Assembly: GCF_029854705.2 (NCBI RefSeq) | Contig: NZ_CP139035.1 | Coordinates: 3,224,001 to 3,288,000 of the forward strand | Length of the DNA stretch: 64,000 nucleotides | Reading direction: 5' to 3' | Origin: Akkermansia sp. N21116 | GTDB taxonomy: Bacteria; Verrucomicrobiota; Verrucomicrobiia; Verrucomicrobiales; Akkermansiaceae | Shown: one piece after another, positions 45,775 to 54,579 of the stretch | Numbering within the stretch: the first letter of the stretch is position 1 | Layout: each line of letters begins with the position of its first letter | Program-made: the position numbers and the translations under genes | Notes under the pieces: generated by a model | Database searches by the model: none | Told to the model about the DNA's origin: nothing | What the model saw: only the letters and a program-made list of their open reading frames with translations

Positions 45775-46137
45775 TTAGCGGCGTCCACCGCGTCCGCCAC
45801 GGCCATAGCCGTTGTCATCACGACGTCCGGCACCGCGGTATCCGCTGCCGCCGTTACCGCGATCACGGTAACCGCCGCCGCCATTGCTGACCTGCGGTTT
45901 TGCTTCGTTGACAATCAGAGCGCGGCCCATGTATTCCTGCCCGTTCAGAGTTTCGATGGCAGCGTTCATGCCATCTGCCGACTCCATGGAGACAAAAGCA
46001 AATCCTCTGGGACGACCGGAGTCGCGATCCGTGGGCATAAATACTTCCGTTACTTCACCATGAGCGCCGAACAAATCTCTCAAGTCTTCTTCAGCTGCAT
46101 CAAAGGACAAATTCCCTACATACATTTTTGTGTTCAT
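45775..46137 (-). CDS. RRM-type RNA-binding protein with Gly/Arg-rich tail
   Basis: 120 residues: a single RNA recognition motif and a disordered tail. RNP2 is MYVGNL near the N-terminus and RNP1 is RGFAFVSM around residues 44-51; both aromatic positions for stacking on RNA bases are kept. From residue 85 or so the protein is Gly, Arg, Asn and Tyr-rich and ends [11 protein letters not shown], like RGG boxes. Proteins of this type in bacteria bind single-stranded RNA and are often induced by cold; the tail could favour RNA condensation. The gene has a long 5' region and its own terminator, so it is probably a single-gene unit with possible control in the leader. Confidence 0.9.
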   Translation of the reverse strand: MNTKMYVGNLSFDAAEEDLRDLFGAHGEVTEVFMPTDRDSGRPRGFAFVSMESADGMNAAIETLNGQEYMGRALIVNEAKPQVSNGGGGYRDRGNGGSGYRGAGRRDDNGYGRGGRGGRR

Positions 46138-46612
46138 ATTTTCATTCGACAGGCATTCTGAATTTTCTTAAATGTGCTCCCGAAGGTCCGGGATTAGAAT
46201 TACCCAATTTCGAATAAAACAGACACCGTTGTCTGGAAGACAGACTACACCCATCGGAATAAAACACCAAGAGTATTTTTCCTCATTGCCAAATATTTTT
46301 ATTTTCTCCACACAAAACAACTTGTTTCAGGGCTTCGCCCCGCCGGGTTCCGGACCGGACTATACTCCGTTATCCTCAGAGAGAGAATAGGAAACATCTC
46401 GCCTCCCTCAGAAAAGATATACATTCTGCGGGAGGCATCTTCCCCGAGTGTCCGAAAAGATCGCTTCCTGCTTCACCGATCCGAACGAGGAGCTTGTCAA
46501 TGCCGGGGGCATCCGCTCCACGTTTCGAACCGCTTCGCGTAACGGTCTTGTGCAATCATTCCGGACGAGCTTGGAAACCTTACTCTTTATCGATTACAAT
46601 CGGTCCTACTTA
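46138..46612. other. Region upstream of the RRM gene
   Basis: About 470 bp between two - strand genes. It should contain the RRM gene promoter and leader. A 7-bp inverted repeat GCCTCCC (46401) with GGGAGGC (46430) could be a weak terminator or structured leader. A + strand frame through 46448-47050 is mainly antisense to the next gene and is not called. Confidence 0.4.
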
Positions 46613-48448
46613 TCATCCTTCCTCTTGTGCTTCATTGATGAAGGGAAGAAGTTCCTCGTACGTTTCCTTGCCCATGTAGCGCTTGATCGAGCGCTCGGGC
46701 GTTTTGTATATATCGACGAGTATCAGGCAATCCAGCACATCTCCAAAAGATTTGTCGATGCTGAAGGACAGGATTTTGCCGTTCAAACGCAGGTACTGCC
46801 GCAGCAGGACAGGTATCCCCTTGCCATCCTGTTCGATATCGGAAACAAGCTGGGACAAACCCTGGGGATCGGTCAATCCCACGGGGAGAATTTTCAATTC
46901 GGGGCCTTTCAAACGAAGGCGATGCGGCGGATGAAAAGCCTTAACCCCCGTGCTCAACTGGAAATCCATTTCTCGGGCTTCCAAATAGGAAACGATGAGA
47001 GAACGGGAGAGATTCGTATAGTCGCGGGAAATGCTTACCGTACCGTATAAATACCTGTATCGGGGATTATGCACCATGAACTGCCCGATCCCGACCCAGA
47101 TAAGTCCCAGGGCAAGGGGTTTACGCTGATATTCCGGCGTAATAAACGCTCTCCCCATTTCCAGCCCTTTCCTTAAGACTTGCTGAATGTCGGGAGAAAA
47201 CTGGAAAAAGCCTCCGTTATAAAGGCCTTTCGTTCCGAAACGGTCAAAAATTTCATCAGTCAACCCCATCCGGTAGGCTCCAGCCACCTTGCCGTTGGTT
47301 TTATCCCACAGGAAAAGGTGCAGGTAATGTCCGTCGAATTCATCCAGGTCGCAGGACAAGCCGGAACCCTCTCCCGCTTCGCGGAACGTCCATTCGCGCA
47401 AACGCCCTATTTCCTTCAAAAGATTAGGAATGCGGCTGGCTTCCGCCACATACACAGACCAGTCTCCGTCCTCCTGATGAACGAGCCTGCATTCGGCAGG
47501 CAAAGCCGCGACTTCGCGTTCCAGTTCCTCGCGCGGCACAGGCGGAATCAACGGAGCAAGACGCCTCTTGCGGGAACCATGCTTGGCGATATACGGCTTG
47601 CGGGATTTCTCGTAATTCCTCCCCATCAGGTAAGTCCTGAGGCGCAGGTGGGACATAAGGGCCTCATCTGACTCGTACTGGCTTAACGAAGAGCCGGACA
47701 GAGGCTTCCCGATGACGATTTTATGAACGCGCCGGCTGTCGCGCCCGACTTCGCGAGCCAGGAAGGGCACGCGGGCTTCCTTGTTGATCAGGGTAATCCC
47801 CTGAAAAAACAGGCTCGTCCTGCCGGGAATGTACAGCGGCACCACCGTCGCATTGGTACGTCGGATAATTGAGGCAATGTTGCGGTTCCATTCGTCGTCG
47901 GTCACCCGCTTGTCAGGGATGGAATAACTAGATGCCGTCCCCGCAGGGAAAAGAGCGATCAAACCACCCTGGCCCAACCATGAGAGCATCTTTTTGATTC
48001 CGGCCATATTCCTCCTCCGAGCTTCGGGACCATCATACACATCGACGGTAATCATCCAGGGTTCCAGATGCTTGCAAAGCGTCAACTGTTCGTTGGCAAC
48101 CAGACGGACATCATTTCGGACGCGGGTCAGCAACTGCCCGATCATCAAACCGTCGGACAAACCATGCGGATGGTTGGCCACCACGACGACGGGGCCCTTT
48201 TTCGGAATGCGCTCCAGCTCTCCCGGCCTGAGCTGGTATTTCAGATTCAGGTGTTTGATGGACAAATCAAAGAAATTATCGGTCGTTCCTTCCTTGGCAA
48301 GATCCCGGGATATCTTATCATAGGCAATGTTCAGCCGTTCCAGACCCAGCAACTTTTCAGCGGAAGAAAGCACAAGCGAAGGAACGCGGACGTTATCGCC
48401 AAGGAGATCTTTCAAATCCACCATTTTTTGACTCGCAGCCTCAGGCAT
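46613..48448 (-). CDS. OlsF-like bifunctional acyltransferase (aminolipid synthesis)
   Basis: 611 residues. The N-terminal half, about residues 70-290, is a PlsC/GlsA-type acyltransferase: VVVVANHPHGLSDG as the His/Asp block, ALFPAGTASS as the glycine block, and VVPLYIPGR. The C-terminal part, about residues 330-590, is the OlsB-type GNAT fold for N-acylation: VYVAEASRIPNLLKEIGRLR, then LWDKTNGKVAGAYRMGL and LEMGRAFITPEYQRKPLALG. This fused order is that of OlsF, which makes ornithine lipid from ornithine, first N- then O-acylated; related two-gene systems (GlsB/GlsA) make glycine lipids in Bacteroides. The amino acid used here cannot be read from sequence. It is divergent from the glycosidase gene. 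Confidence 0.75.
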   Translation of the reverse strand: MPEAASQKMVDLKDLLGDNVRVPSLVLSSAEKLLGLERLNIAYDKISRDLAKEGTTDNFFDLSIKHLNLKYQLRPGELERIPKKGPVVVVANHPHGLSDGLMIGQLLTRVRNDVRLVANEQLTLCKHLEPWMITVDVYDGPEARRRNMAGIKKMLSWLGQGGLIALFPAGTASSYSIPDKRVTDDEWNRNIASIIRRTNATVVPLYIPGRTSLFFQGITLINKEARVPFLAREVGRDSRRVHKIVIGKPLSGSSLSQYESDEALMSHLRLRTYLMGRNYEKSRKPYIAKHGSRKRRLAPLIPPVPREELEREVAALPAECRLVHQEDGDWSVYVAEASRIPNLLKEIGRLREWTFREAGEGSGLSCDLDEFDGHYLHLFLWDKTNGKVAGAYRMGLTDEIFDRFGTKGLYNGGFFQFSPDIQQVLRKGLEMGRAFITPEYQRKPLALGLIWVGIGQFMVHNPRYRYLYGTVSISRDYTNLSRSLIVSYLEAREMDFQLSTGVKAFHPPHRLRLKGPELKILPVGLTDPQGLSQLVSDIEQDGKGIPVLLRQYLRLNGKILSFSIDKSFGDVLDCLILVDIYKTPERSIKRYMGKETYEELLPFINEAQEEG

Positions 48449-48575
48449 AGGGCACTATTTACCTTATTGCCGAACAAAAGGAAACCTCTTTTTATCCAAG
48501 AGGACAGAACCCTCGCTTGCTTTTTCGCCTCATTGATCCATAGTGTGAACGACAATTGGCTTATGCCTCAACGCC

Positions 48576-50654
48576 ATGAAAAAAATTTTCCTCTATTCCA
48601 TTTTAGGGCTTAGTCTCGGTCTTCCGTCCGCATTCGCACAAAACTCTCTTGAGACATCCCACCTCGTTTCCCAAATCGAGCCGGCAGTTCACGGGCAAAC
48701 TCTCATCCTCTCCAACAACCATGTCGCCCTGAAGGTGACCATCGCCGACAATACAGTTACCGGAGGAGAATTCATCGATAAGGTCAACGGCGCCACCTAT
48801 GACCTGAAACCCAATCTTTTCCGTCTCGGCATCGACACAGAAGCCGAGGATCCGGTCGAAAGCAAGGCACTCATCAAGCCCGATCCGACGACAAAGAACA
48901 AATTCGTCTATCTGTCCCCCGCTGATTTCATCCCGGAAGGCTTCGAAATCACGCCCATCGCCGCCGCCCCCCAGGCCCGTCGCCTTGTAGACCGCAAGCC
49001 CGGAGTGCAAGCTACGATGAAATTCGCCATTGCCGACAACGGTCTTCAGCCGGAGTGGAAGGCGGAATTGCGGGAAGACGCTCCCTACGTCCGTATTTTC
49101 GTCACCGTACACTGCCGCCACCAGGGACATTCCGTCCGGGAAATCCGGGTACTGGACTTCTCGGCTCCCGATCCGATTGTCCGCGGCTCCGTCAAGGGTT
49201 CTCCGATTACCGCTTCCAACGGGAAACTTTTCACCGGCATCGAATCCCCTCTAGGCAATAACTACGTCGAAGGAGATGACCGCATCGTCTGCGCCATTAA
49301 CAAGCAACTCGACCTCCCCGGACACTCCTCCACAGAAGTCTCCGCCGTCCTCGGCGTCGCCGCTCCCGGGCAGCTCCGCCGTACCTTCCAGCTCTCCTAC
49401 ATCAATGAGGAACGCGCCAGGCCCTACTCTCTCTACCTGAACTACAACACTTGGTACGACCTGGGGTTCTTCAACCGTTACAGTGAAAAGGAAGCCATTG
49501 AAACGATTAAGAAATTCGGCGATGAACTCGTCAAGAAACGCGGCGTCAAGTTGGACTCCATGTTGATGGACGACGGATGGGACGACGTCTCTACCCTTTG
49601 GGGCTTCCACAAGGGATGGCCAGAGGAATTCAGAAACGTTCGCAAAGCCGCCGAAGAAATCGGTTCCGGCCCCGGCGTCTGGTTCTCCCCGTGGGGAGGT
49701 TACGGCGGGCCCAAGGATAGCCGCATCAATGCAGCCAAAGACAAGGGATTCGAAGTTGTCAAAGAAGGATTCTGCCTCGCCGGCCCCAAGTACTACAACC
49801 ACTTTAAGAACATGTGCCTGAAGATGATCCGCGAAAACGGCATCAACCACTTCAAGCTCGACGGGACCTCCACCAAAGAACGCAACCTGCCCGGCAGCAG
49901 GTTTACCAGCGACTTCCAGGCCGTAATCTCCCTGATTGAAGAACTCCGCAAGGAACGCCCGGACATCTACATCAACCTCACGACAGGAACCTGGCCTTCG
50001 CCCTTCTGGTTCAGCATTGCGGATTCCATCTGGCGCGACGGCTGGGATCACGAATTCGTAGGCGTCGGCTCCAACCGCAACAAGTGGATGACCTTCCGCG
50101 ACGCCAATATCTACAACAACAATGTCGTCAAGGCTCCGCTCTTCCCGATCAATTCTCTGATGACCCACGGCATCATCTATGCCACCAAAGCCCGCCAGCT
50201 CAATACCGACCCCGGTAACGACCTCGCCAACGAAATCTGGTCCGGAATGGCCTACGGCACCCAAATGCAGGAAATCTACATCAGCCCGTCCCTGATGACG
50301 GACAAGAACTGGGATGACCTCGCCAACGCCGTCAAATGGGCCCGCGCCAATGAAGCCACCCTCGTCGACACCCACTGGATCGGCGGCAACCCGGCCAAAC
50401 TGGACGTGTACGGCTGGGCCTCCTGGTCTCCGAAGCAGGGCATTGTCGGCCTCCGCAACCCGTCCGCCCAGGTTCAGACATTCTCGTTTGATCCGGCAGC
50501 CGTTTTCGAACTTCCTGCCGGAGCCGTAACGACATTTTCCGTTTCCTCACCCAACGGAAGCAACACCGGCATCACATCCATGAAGGCCGGAGAAACCGTC
50601 ACGCTGACCCTCCAGCCCTTCCAGGTCATTGTCCTGGATGCCAAGCCCCAATAA
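48576..50654 (+). CDS. Secreted clan GH-D glycoside hydrolase (GH36-like)
   Basis: 692 residues. Signal peptide MKKIFLYSILGLSLGLPSAF ends at AFA before QNS. An N-terminal beta-sandwich (about 25-280) precedes a TIM barrel with YLNYNTWYDLG, SMLMDDGWDD and GVWFSPWGGYG. HFKLDGTS holds the probable nucleophile Asp429; the acid/base is likely in IWRDGWDHEF (Asp488 or Asp491). A small C-terminal beta domain ends the protein. This layout is that of alpha-galactosidase-type enzymes, so release of alpha-linked Gal or GalNAc from mucin-type glycans outside the cytoplasm is plausible. It is followed by cmk after 43 bp, with no obvious functional link. Confidence 0.78.
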   Translation: MKKIFLYSILGLSLGLPSAFAQNSLETSHLVSQIEPAVHGQTLILSNNHVALKVTIADNTVTGGEFIDKVNGATYDLKPNLFRLGIDTEAEDPVESKALIKPDPTTKNKFVYLSPADFIPEGFEITPIAAAPQARRLVDRKPGVQATMKFAIADNGLQPEWKAELREDAPYVRIFVTVHCRHQGHSVREIRVLDFSAPDPIVRGSVKGSPITASNGKLFTGIESPLGNNYVEGDDRIVCAINKQLDLPGHSSTEVSAVLGVAAPGQLRRTFQLSYINEERARPYSLYLNYNTWYDLGFFNRYSEKEAIETIKKFGDELVKKRGVKLDSMLMDDGWDDVSTLWGFHKGWPEEFRNVRKAAEEIGSGPGVWFSPWGGYGGPKDSRINAAKDKGFEVVKEGFCLAGPKYYNHFKNMCLKMIRENGINHFKLDGTSTKERNLPGSRFTSDFQAVISLIEELRKERPDIYINLTTGTWPSPFWFSIADSIWRDGWDHEFVGVGSNRNKWMTFRDANIYNNNVVKAPLFPINSLMTHGIIYATKARQLNTDPGNDLANEIWSGMAYGTQMQEIYISPSLMTDKNWDDLANAVKWARANEATLVDTHWIGGNPAKLDVYGWASWSPKQGIVGLRNPSAQVQTFSFDPAAVFELPAGAVTTFSVSSPNGSNTGITSMKAGETVTLTLQPFQVIVLDAKPQ

Positions 50655-50697
50655 GACTTCCCGATCTCCCCGCACTCTGCATTTCCAACACCCTGCC

Positions 50698-51339
50698 ATG
50701 TTCCCCGCCATAGCTATCGACGGTCCCGCCGCTTCAGGCAAGTCGACCGTCGCCCGAATCGTCGCCGAAAAACTGGGATACACATTCATTAACACCGGAG
50801 CCATGTACCGCGCCATGACGTGGTACGTCCTCTCACGGGGAATTTCCCCAGCCGATACCCAAGCCGTCATTGCCTTGCTGCCGGAAGCTCCCCTGGAATT
50901 CGGGAAGAAGGGCGCCGTCTCCATCGTCCTCTACAACGGCAGGGAATTGACGGACGAACTCACAGGCACGGAAGTCAACAGCAACGTTTCCGCCATCGCC
51001 GCCATTCCGGAAGTCCGGGAACTCCTCGTCAACCGCCAGCGGGAATACAACACCCGCGAAGCCGTTGTCATGGAAGGGCGCGACATCGGAACCGTCGTTT
51101 TTCCTTCCACTCCCTTCAAATACTTCGTCACTGCTTCGGAAGAAGTCAGGCAGGCACGGAGGGCAGCCCAGGGACAGCAGGATTCCATCGCCGAAAGAGA
51201 CCGCAAGGATTCTTCCCGGGCGGCATCTCCGCTGACGCAGGCTCCGGATGCCCGCCTGATCGACACCTCCGACTTGACGATTGACCAAGTCGTCGCCATG
51301 ATCGTCGACGATATCCGCACCAAAACGGCCCTTCTATGA
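50698..51339 (+). CDS. cmk: Cytidylate kinase
   Basis: 213-residue enzyme that phosphorylates CMP and dCMP with ATP. It starts at MFPAIAIDGPAASGKSTVAR, the P-loop at residues 8-15; an earlier in-frame ATG would overlap the glycosidase gene and add 23 unsupported residues. Further motifs are INTGAMYRA (NMP binding), VVMEGRDIGTVVFP and DAPDARLIDTSDL-like ending (PDARLIDTSDLTIDQVV). Its stop overlaps the plsC start by 4 bp (ATGA), so the two are coupled; cmk next to acyltransferase genes is a common bacterial arrangement. Confidence 0.95.
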   Translation: MFPAIAIDGPAASGKSTVARIVAEKLGYTFINTGAMYRAMTWYVLSRGISPADTQAVIALLPEAPLEFGKKGAVSIVLYNGRELTDELTGTEVNSNVSAIAAIPEVRELLVNRQREYNTREAVVMEGRDIGTVVFPSTPFKYFVTASEEVRQARRAAQGQQDSIAERDRKDSSRAASPLTQAPDARLIDTSDLTIDQVVAMIVDDIRTKTALL

Positions 51340-51950
51340 ACTCCTTCTACTGGTTCTTCTATACTCTCTTCAAGTCGGCATCGCGCGCGTTCTTCTCCCA
51401 CAAGGTTATCCACCGGGAAAAACTCATCGAAGAAGGCCCGGTTCTCATCGTTTCCAACCACGAGAGCTTCGTCGACCCCCCCATGCTGGGAATCTGCTAC
51501 GAAGAAGGCATCTACTTCTTCGCCCGGAAAACGCTTTTCAAAAGCATTTTCAAATGGGGGCTTCCCCTGTGCCAGGCTATTCCCATCGACCAGGATAATC
51601 CGGACCCCAAAAGCATCAAACAAGTCATCGGACTCCTGAAAGCCGGCAACCGCGTCCTCGTCTTCCCCGAAGGCGCGCGCACGGAAGACGGTTCCATCCA
51701 TGAAGGAATGGCCGGAGTCGGCCTCATTCTCAGCAAAACGAAAGTTCCCGTCCAACCTCTGCGCATCCATGGCGCCCGGGAGATCCTGCCGGCCGGATCC
51801 GCCAGGATGAAGTTCCATCCCGTCAGTATTACGATCGGAGACCCGATCGACTTCACCGCTGAAGAACTCAATGCCAGGGGCAAACAAGCATACACCCACC
51901 TCGCCCAGCGAATGATGGACGCCATCCGCGCCCTTCCCGTTGAGGAATAG
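51336..51950 (+). CDS. plsC: 1-acyl-sn-glycerol-3-phosphate acyltransferase
   Basis: 204-residue membrane-associated acyltransferase that makes phosphatidic acid from lysophosphatidic acid. The catalytic block is SNHESFVDPP (HX4D), the glycerol-phosphate block is FPEGARTEDGS, and a later V-P-V-Q-P segment is block IV. The first 30 residues contain a hydrophobic helix, FYWFFYTLF, for membrane contact. The ATG overlaps the cmk stop. recF begins 9 bp after its stop, so cmk, plsC, recF and probably rnc form one transcription unit. Confidence 0.9.
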   Translation: MNSFYWFFYTLFKSASRAFFSHKVIHREKLIEEGPVLIVSNHESFVDPPMLGICYEEGIYFFARKTLFKSIFKWGLPLCQAIPIDQDNPDPKSIKQVIGLLKAGNRVLVFPEGARTEDGSIHEGMAGVGLILSKTKVPVQPLRIHGAREILPAGSARMKFHPVSITIGDPIDFTAEELNARGKQAYTHLAQRMMDAIRALPVEE

Positions 51951-51959
51951 TTTCCCGCC

Positions 51960-53024
51960 ATGATCCTGTCGCGGCTCCGTTTGCTTGATTTCCGCTGCTA
52001 CGCTGATTTTCAATGGGATGTTCCGTCCCAAGGAGCCATCGTCATCGGCAATAACGCCGAAGGGAAGACGAGTCTTCTGGAAGCAGTCTGCTTCCTCTTC
52101 CGCCTCGTCTCACCCCGCACGGGGCGTCCATCCGTCATGATGCGCCAGGGAGCGGAACGCCTGGGCGTACGCGGCACCATCGGTACGCAAACACGCCGTA
52201 TCGTCTGGAGCCGCAGCGAGCACGATCTGCAAGTAGACGGGTGCCGCCGTACCGACCAGCGCAGTTACCTGGAAGACAGCTTCCCCGTCGTCTGGTTCGG
52301 CAACAGGGACATGGAACTCGTGCGAGCCAGTGCGGATGCCCGACGCAAATACCTTGATGCTATTGGCACGCAATGGCACCCTGCCTACCGGGAAGAGCTC
52401 TTCCGGTACAACCGCGTACTGAAAACGAGGAATCACCTCCTCAAGCACCGCCCTGCCGATACGGCCCAGAGGGAGGTTTATTCCGCCGCTCTCGTCAACC
52501 ATGGAACCAGGCTCGGCACACTCCGGGCGGAGCTCATCGACCTCTTGCGCCCGCACATCATCCAGGCCTGCCACGGAATCACCCGGACAGCGGAAAAGAT
52601 TGAGATCGCCTATGCTCCGTCGGTTCGCAGGGATTTTGCAGAAGAACTCGCCGCCACCCTTCGCTCCGACCTCCGTACCGGACAAACCCAGACAGGCCCA
52701 CACCGGGATGACATTCTCATCACTCTCAACGGCATGCGTGCCGCGGAATTTGCCTCCGAGGGACAACAACGCACCATCGCCATCGCCCTGAAAATGGCGC
52801 AGTCCTCCCTTCTGAAGGAAGAAACGGGCATGTCGCCCATCCACTTGATCGACGATGTCTTCGGAGAACTTGATACCACACGTCGCAACGCCCTGATGAA
52901 CTCTCTGCCGGCCGATTCCCAGAGTATCATCACCACCACCACCCTCGGCTGGATGGATACCGCCGCACCGCCGCTCCCCGTCCTTAAACTCTCGGGACAG
53001 CATCTGGAAACTTTCCAGGCTTGA
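51960..53024 (+). CDS. recF: DNA replication and repair protein RecF
   Basis: 354-residue ABC/SMC-like ATPase that loads RecA at single-strand gaps with RecO and RecR. It begins MILSRLRLLDFRCYADF, typical of the family (usually LxxFRNY). Walker A is IGNNAEGKTSLLEA at about residues 29-42 (the family usually has N-G-x-G-K-T; here N-A-E-G-K-T), the ABC signature region is EFASEGQQRT, and Walker B is PIHLIDDVFGELD. All ATPase elements are present. It is not next to dnaA or dnaN, where recF often lies; here it sits between plsC and rnc. Confidence 0.93.
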   Translation: MILSRLRLLDFRCYADFQWDVPSQGAIVIGNNAEGKTSLLEAVCFLFRLVSPRTGRPSVMMRQGAERLGVRGTIGTQTRRIVWSRSEHDLQVDGCRRTDQRSYLEDSFPVVWFGNRDMELVRASADARRKYLDAIGTQWHPAYREELFRYNRVLKTRNHLLKHRPADTAQREVYSAALVNHGTRLGTLRAELIDLLRPHIIQACHGITRTAEKIEIAYAPSVRRDFAEELAATLRSDLRTGQTQTGPHRDDILITLNGMRAAEFASEGQQRTIAIALKMAQSSLLKEETGMSPIHLIDDVFGELDTTRRNALMNSLPADSQSIITTTTLGWMDTAAPPLPVLKLSGQHLETFQA

Positions 53025-53055
53025 GTCCTTCGCGAACCTGCCCTACGCTTGAGCC

Positions 53056-53757
53056 ATGGATTACGCAGATCTGGAAGCAAAACTGGGATATACCTTCAAC
53101 AATCCCTCCCTGCTTGTCCAGGCAATGATGCACCCCAGCGCCTCGGCCAACCCGAAGACGCGCATCACATATGAACGCCTGGAATTTCTTGGAGACGCAG
53201 TACTGGAACTTGCCGTCAGTCGGGAACTTTTCGACGCCCTGCCCGAGGCCCCCGAAGGAGTCCTGACGCACATGCGTTCCCGCATCGTCAGCCGCCAGCA
53301 TTTCTACCGCATGGCGTTAAAGCTGGAAATTGACAAATACATCATTCTCGGCAAAGGAGAAGAACGCACCGGGGGACGCGTCCGGCTCTCCAACCTCGCC
53401 AATACCTTTGAAACCGTTTTCGGAGCCATCGTTCTGGATTCCGATTATGAAACAGCCCGGACTATAGCTCTGCGTATTCTTCAGGAAGCCATCCGCACCG
53501 CTTCCTCCGACCTCCGAGAACACAATCCCAAAGGCGAACTGCAAAGCACCCTGCAAACCATCTTCCCCGAGTCCCCTTCCTATGAAACGAAGGAACTCAA
53601 CCAAACAGACGGAGATCCCCGCCGCTTCTCCTCCACCGCTCTCTGGCGCGGCATACCGATCGGCTCCGGTTTCGGAGCCAGCAAGCGCAAGGCCGAAGTA
53701 GCCGCTGCAACCGATGCTCTGCAACAGCGGGCATGGCTTCGGGAAATACCATCGTAA
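53056..53757 (+). CDS. rnc: Ribonuclease III
   Basis: 233-residue double-strand-specific endoribonuclease for rRNA processing and regulatory RNA decay. The signature ERLEFLGDAVLELA contains the metal-binding acids, and the second catalytic region is TFETVFGAIVLDSD with its Glu/Asp. The C-terminal double-stranded RNA-binding domain spans about residues 155-228, with GSGFGASKRKAEVAAATDAL as its final helix. It follows recF by 31 bp on the same strand. The gene downstream is convergent. Confidence 0.94.
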   Translation: MDYADLEAKLGYTFNNPSLLVQAMMHPSASANPKTRITYERLEFLGDAVLELAVSRELFDALPEAPEGVLTHMRSRIVSRQHFYRMALKLEIDKYIILGKGEERTGGRVRLSNLANTFETVFGAIVLDSDYETARTIALRILQEAIRTASSDLREHNPKGELQSTLQTIFPESPSYETKELNQTDGDPRRFSSTALWRGIPIGSGFGASKRKAEVAAATDALQQRAWLREIPS

Positions 53758-53775
53758 ACAGGAAGACTTCTCCCG

Positions 53776-54246
53776 TCAGATATCGCTAAAATTCAGCCGG
53801 ACAGGCTTGAAGTACACTTTCTCGCGATGGTTGGCGTCCCAGAACAGCAAGAGCATCACGCCAAGCAGCAGCACGCGCCACGTCACCTCAAACGGATAAT
53901 TATCCACCTCGCGCTGGACTCCCAGGCAACTGCAGGACAAAGATAACCCGCGTATCCACCCCTGCACGAAAATAGCGACAAACCCCCCGGTCAAAGCTAC
54001 ACCCAAAGCCGTAGCCCCCATATACATCCTCTTGAACAGAAGGCATCCGCCCACGATAAGCTCCACTGCAATACCCAGGCAGGCCATCGGCCAGGCCCAG
54101 TCATGGGGAACAATATCAAAACGGTCGATGTCCGCTTCCAAGCGATCCAGGTGCATGGCCTTCATCCCGCCCACCGTCAGGAAAAACACCCCCGTCCCCA
54201 CTCGGAGGATCCAAAAGAAAATATTGATGAACTTATCCCTGTACAT
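53776..54246 (-). CDS. MauE/DoxX-family membrane protein
   Basis: 156 residues with four hydrophobic segments: ILRVGTGVFFLTVGGMKA, MACLGIAVELIVGGCLLF, MGATALGVALTGGFVAIFVQ, and VLLLGVMLLLFWDA. The first segment and the G-x-x-K context fit the DoxX/MauE fold. After the third helix a CSC pair, RGLSLSCSCLGV, faces the loop. MauE-type proteins use such cysteines in electron transfer or disulphide chemistry with periplasmic thioredoxins. The role here is unknown. It is convergent with rnc and divergent from mreB. Confidence 0.75.
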   Translation of the reverse strand: MYRDKFINIFFWILRVGTGVFFLTVGGMKAMHLDRLEADIDRFDIVPHDWAWPMACLGIAVELIVGGCLLFKRMYMGATALGVALTGGFVAIFVQGWIRGLSLSCSCLGVQREVDNYPFEVTWRVLLLGVMLLLFWDANHREKVYFKPVRLNFSDI

Positions 54247-54579
54247 AATGTTATGGGCGGCTTTGTCGCAGAACGTATTTCATTCCATGACGACGGAAAG
54301 ATTCAAGCATATTTTCCGTCCCGGAAGACAATTCCCGGCGGCTCGGAATCCCATTCCCGTCCAATGATTTGTTCCACCCCGGTAAAAACCGCCCGATCAT
54401 CCTGTCATTTGTCATCTTCGGCTTGACCTGCGGCCCGTCTCTTTTCATAGTTTTGACGTCTGAAACGGTTTAATCACCGTTACAAGCAATTTCCCGGCTT
54501 CCCGACAAGTCCCTTGAAACGGAATCACTCCGGAAGCCGGATATTCCAGACGTCGAGAATTTTTATCTATCAATACTTT
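54247..54579. promoter_or_regulatory. Region upstream of mreB
   Basis: 333 bp between divergent genes. A 6-bp inverted repeat AACGGT-TTAATC-ACCGTT lies at 54464-54481, about 100 bp before the mreB start, and could be an operator. No clear -35/-10 pair was found. Confidence 0.35.
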
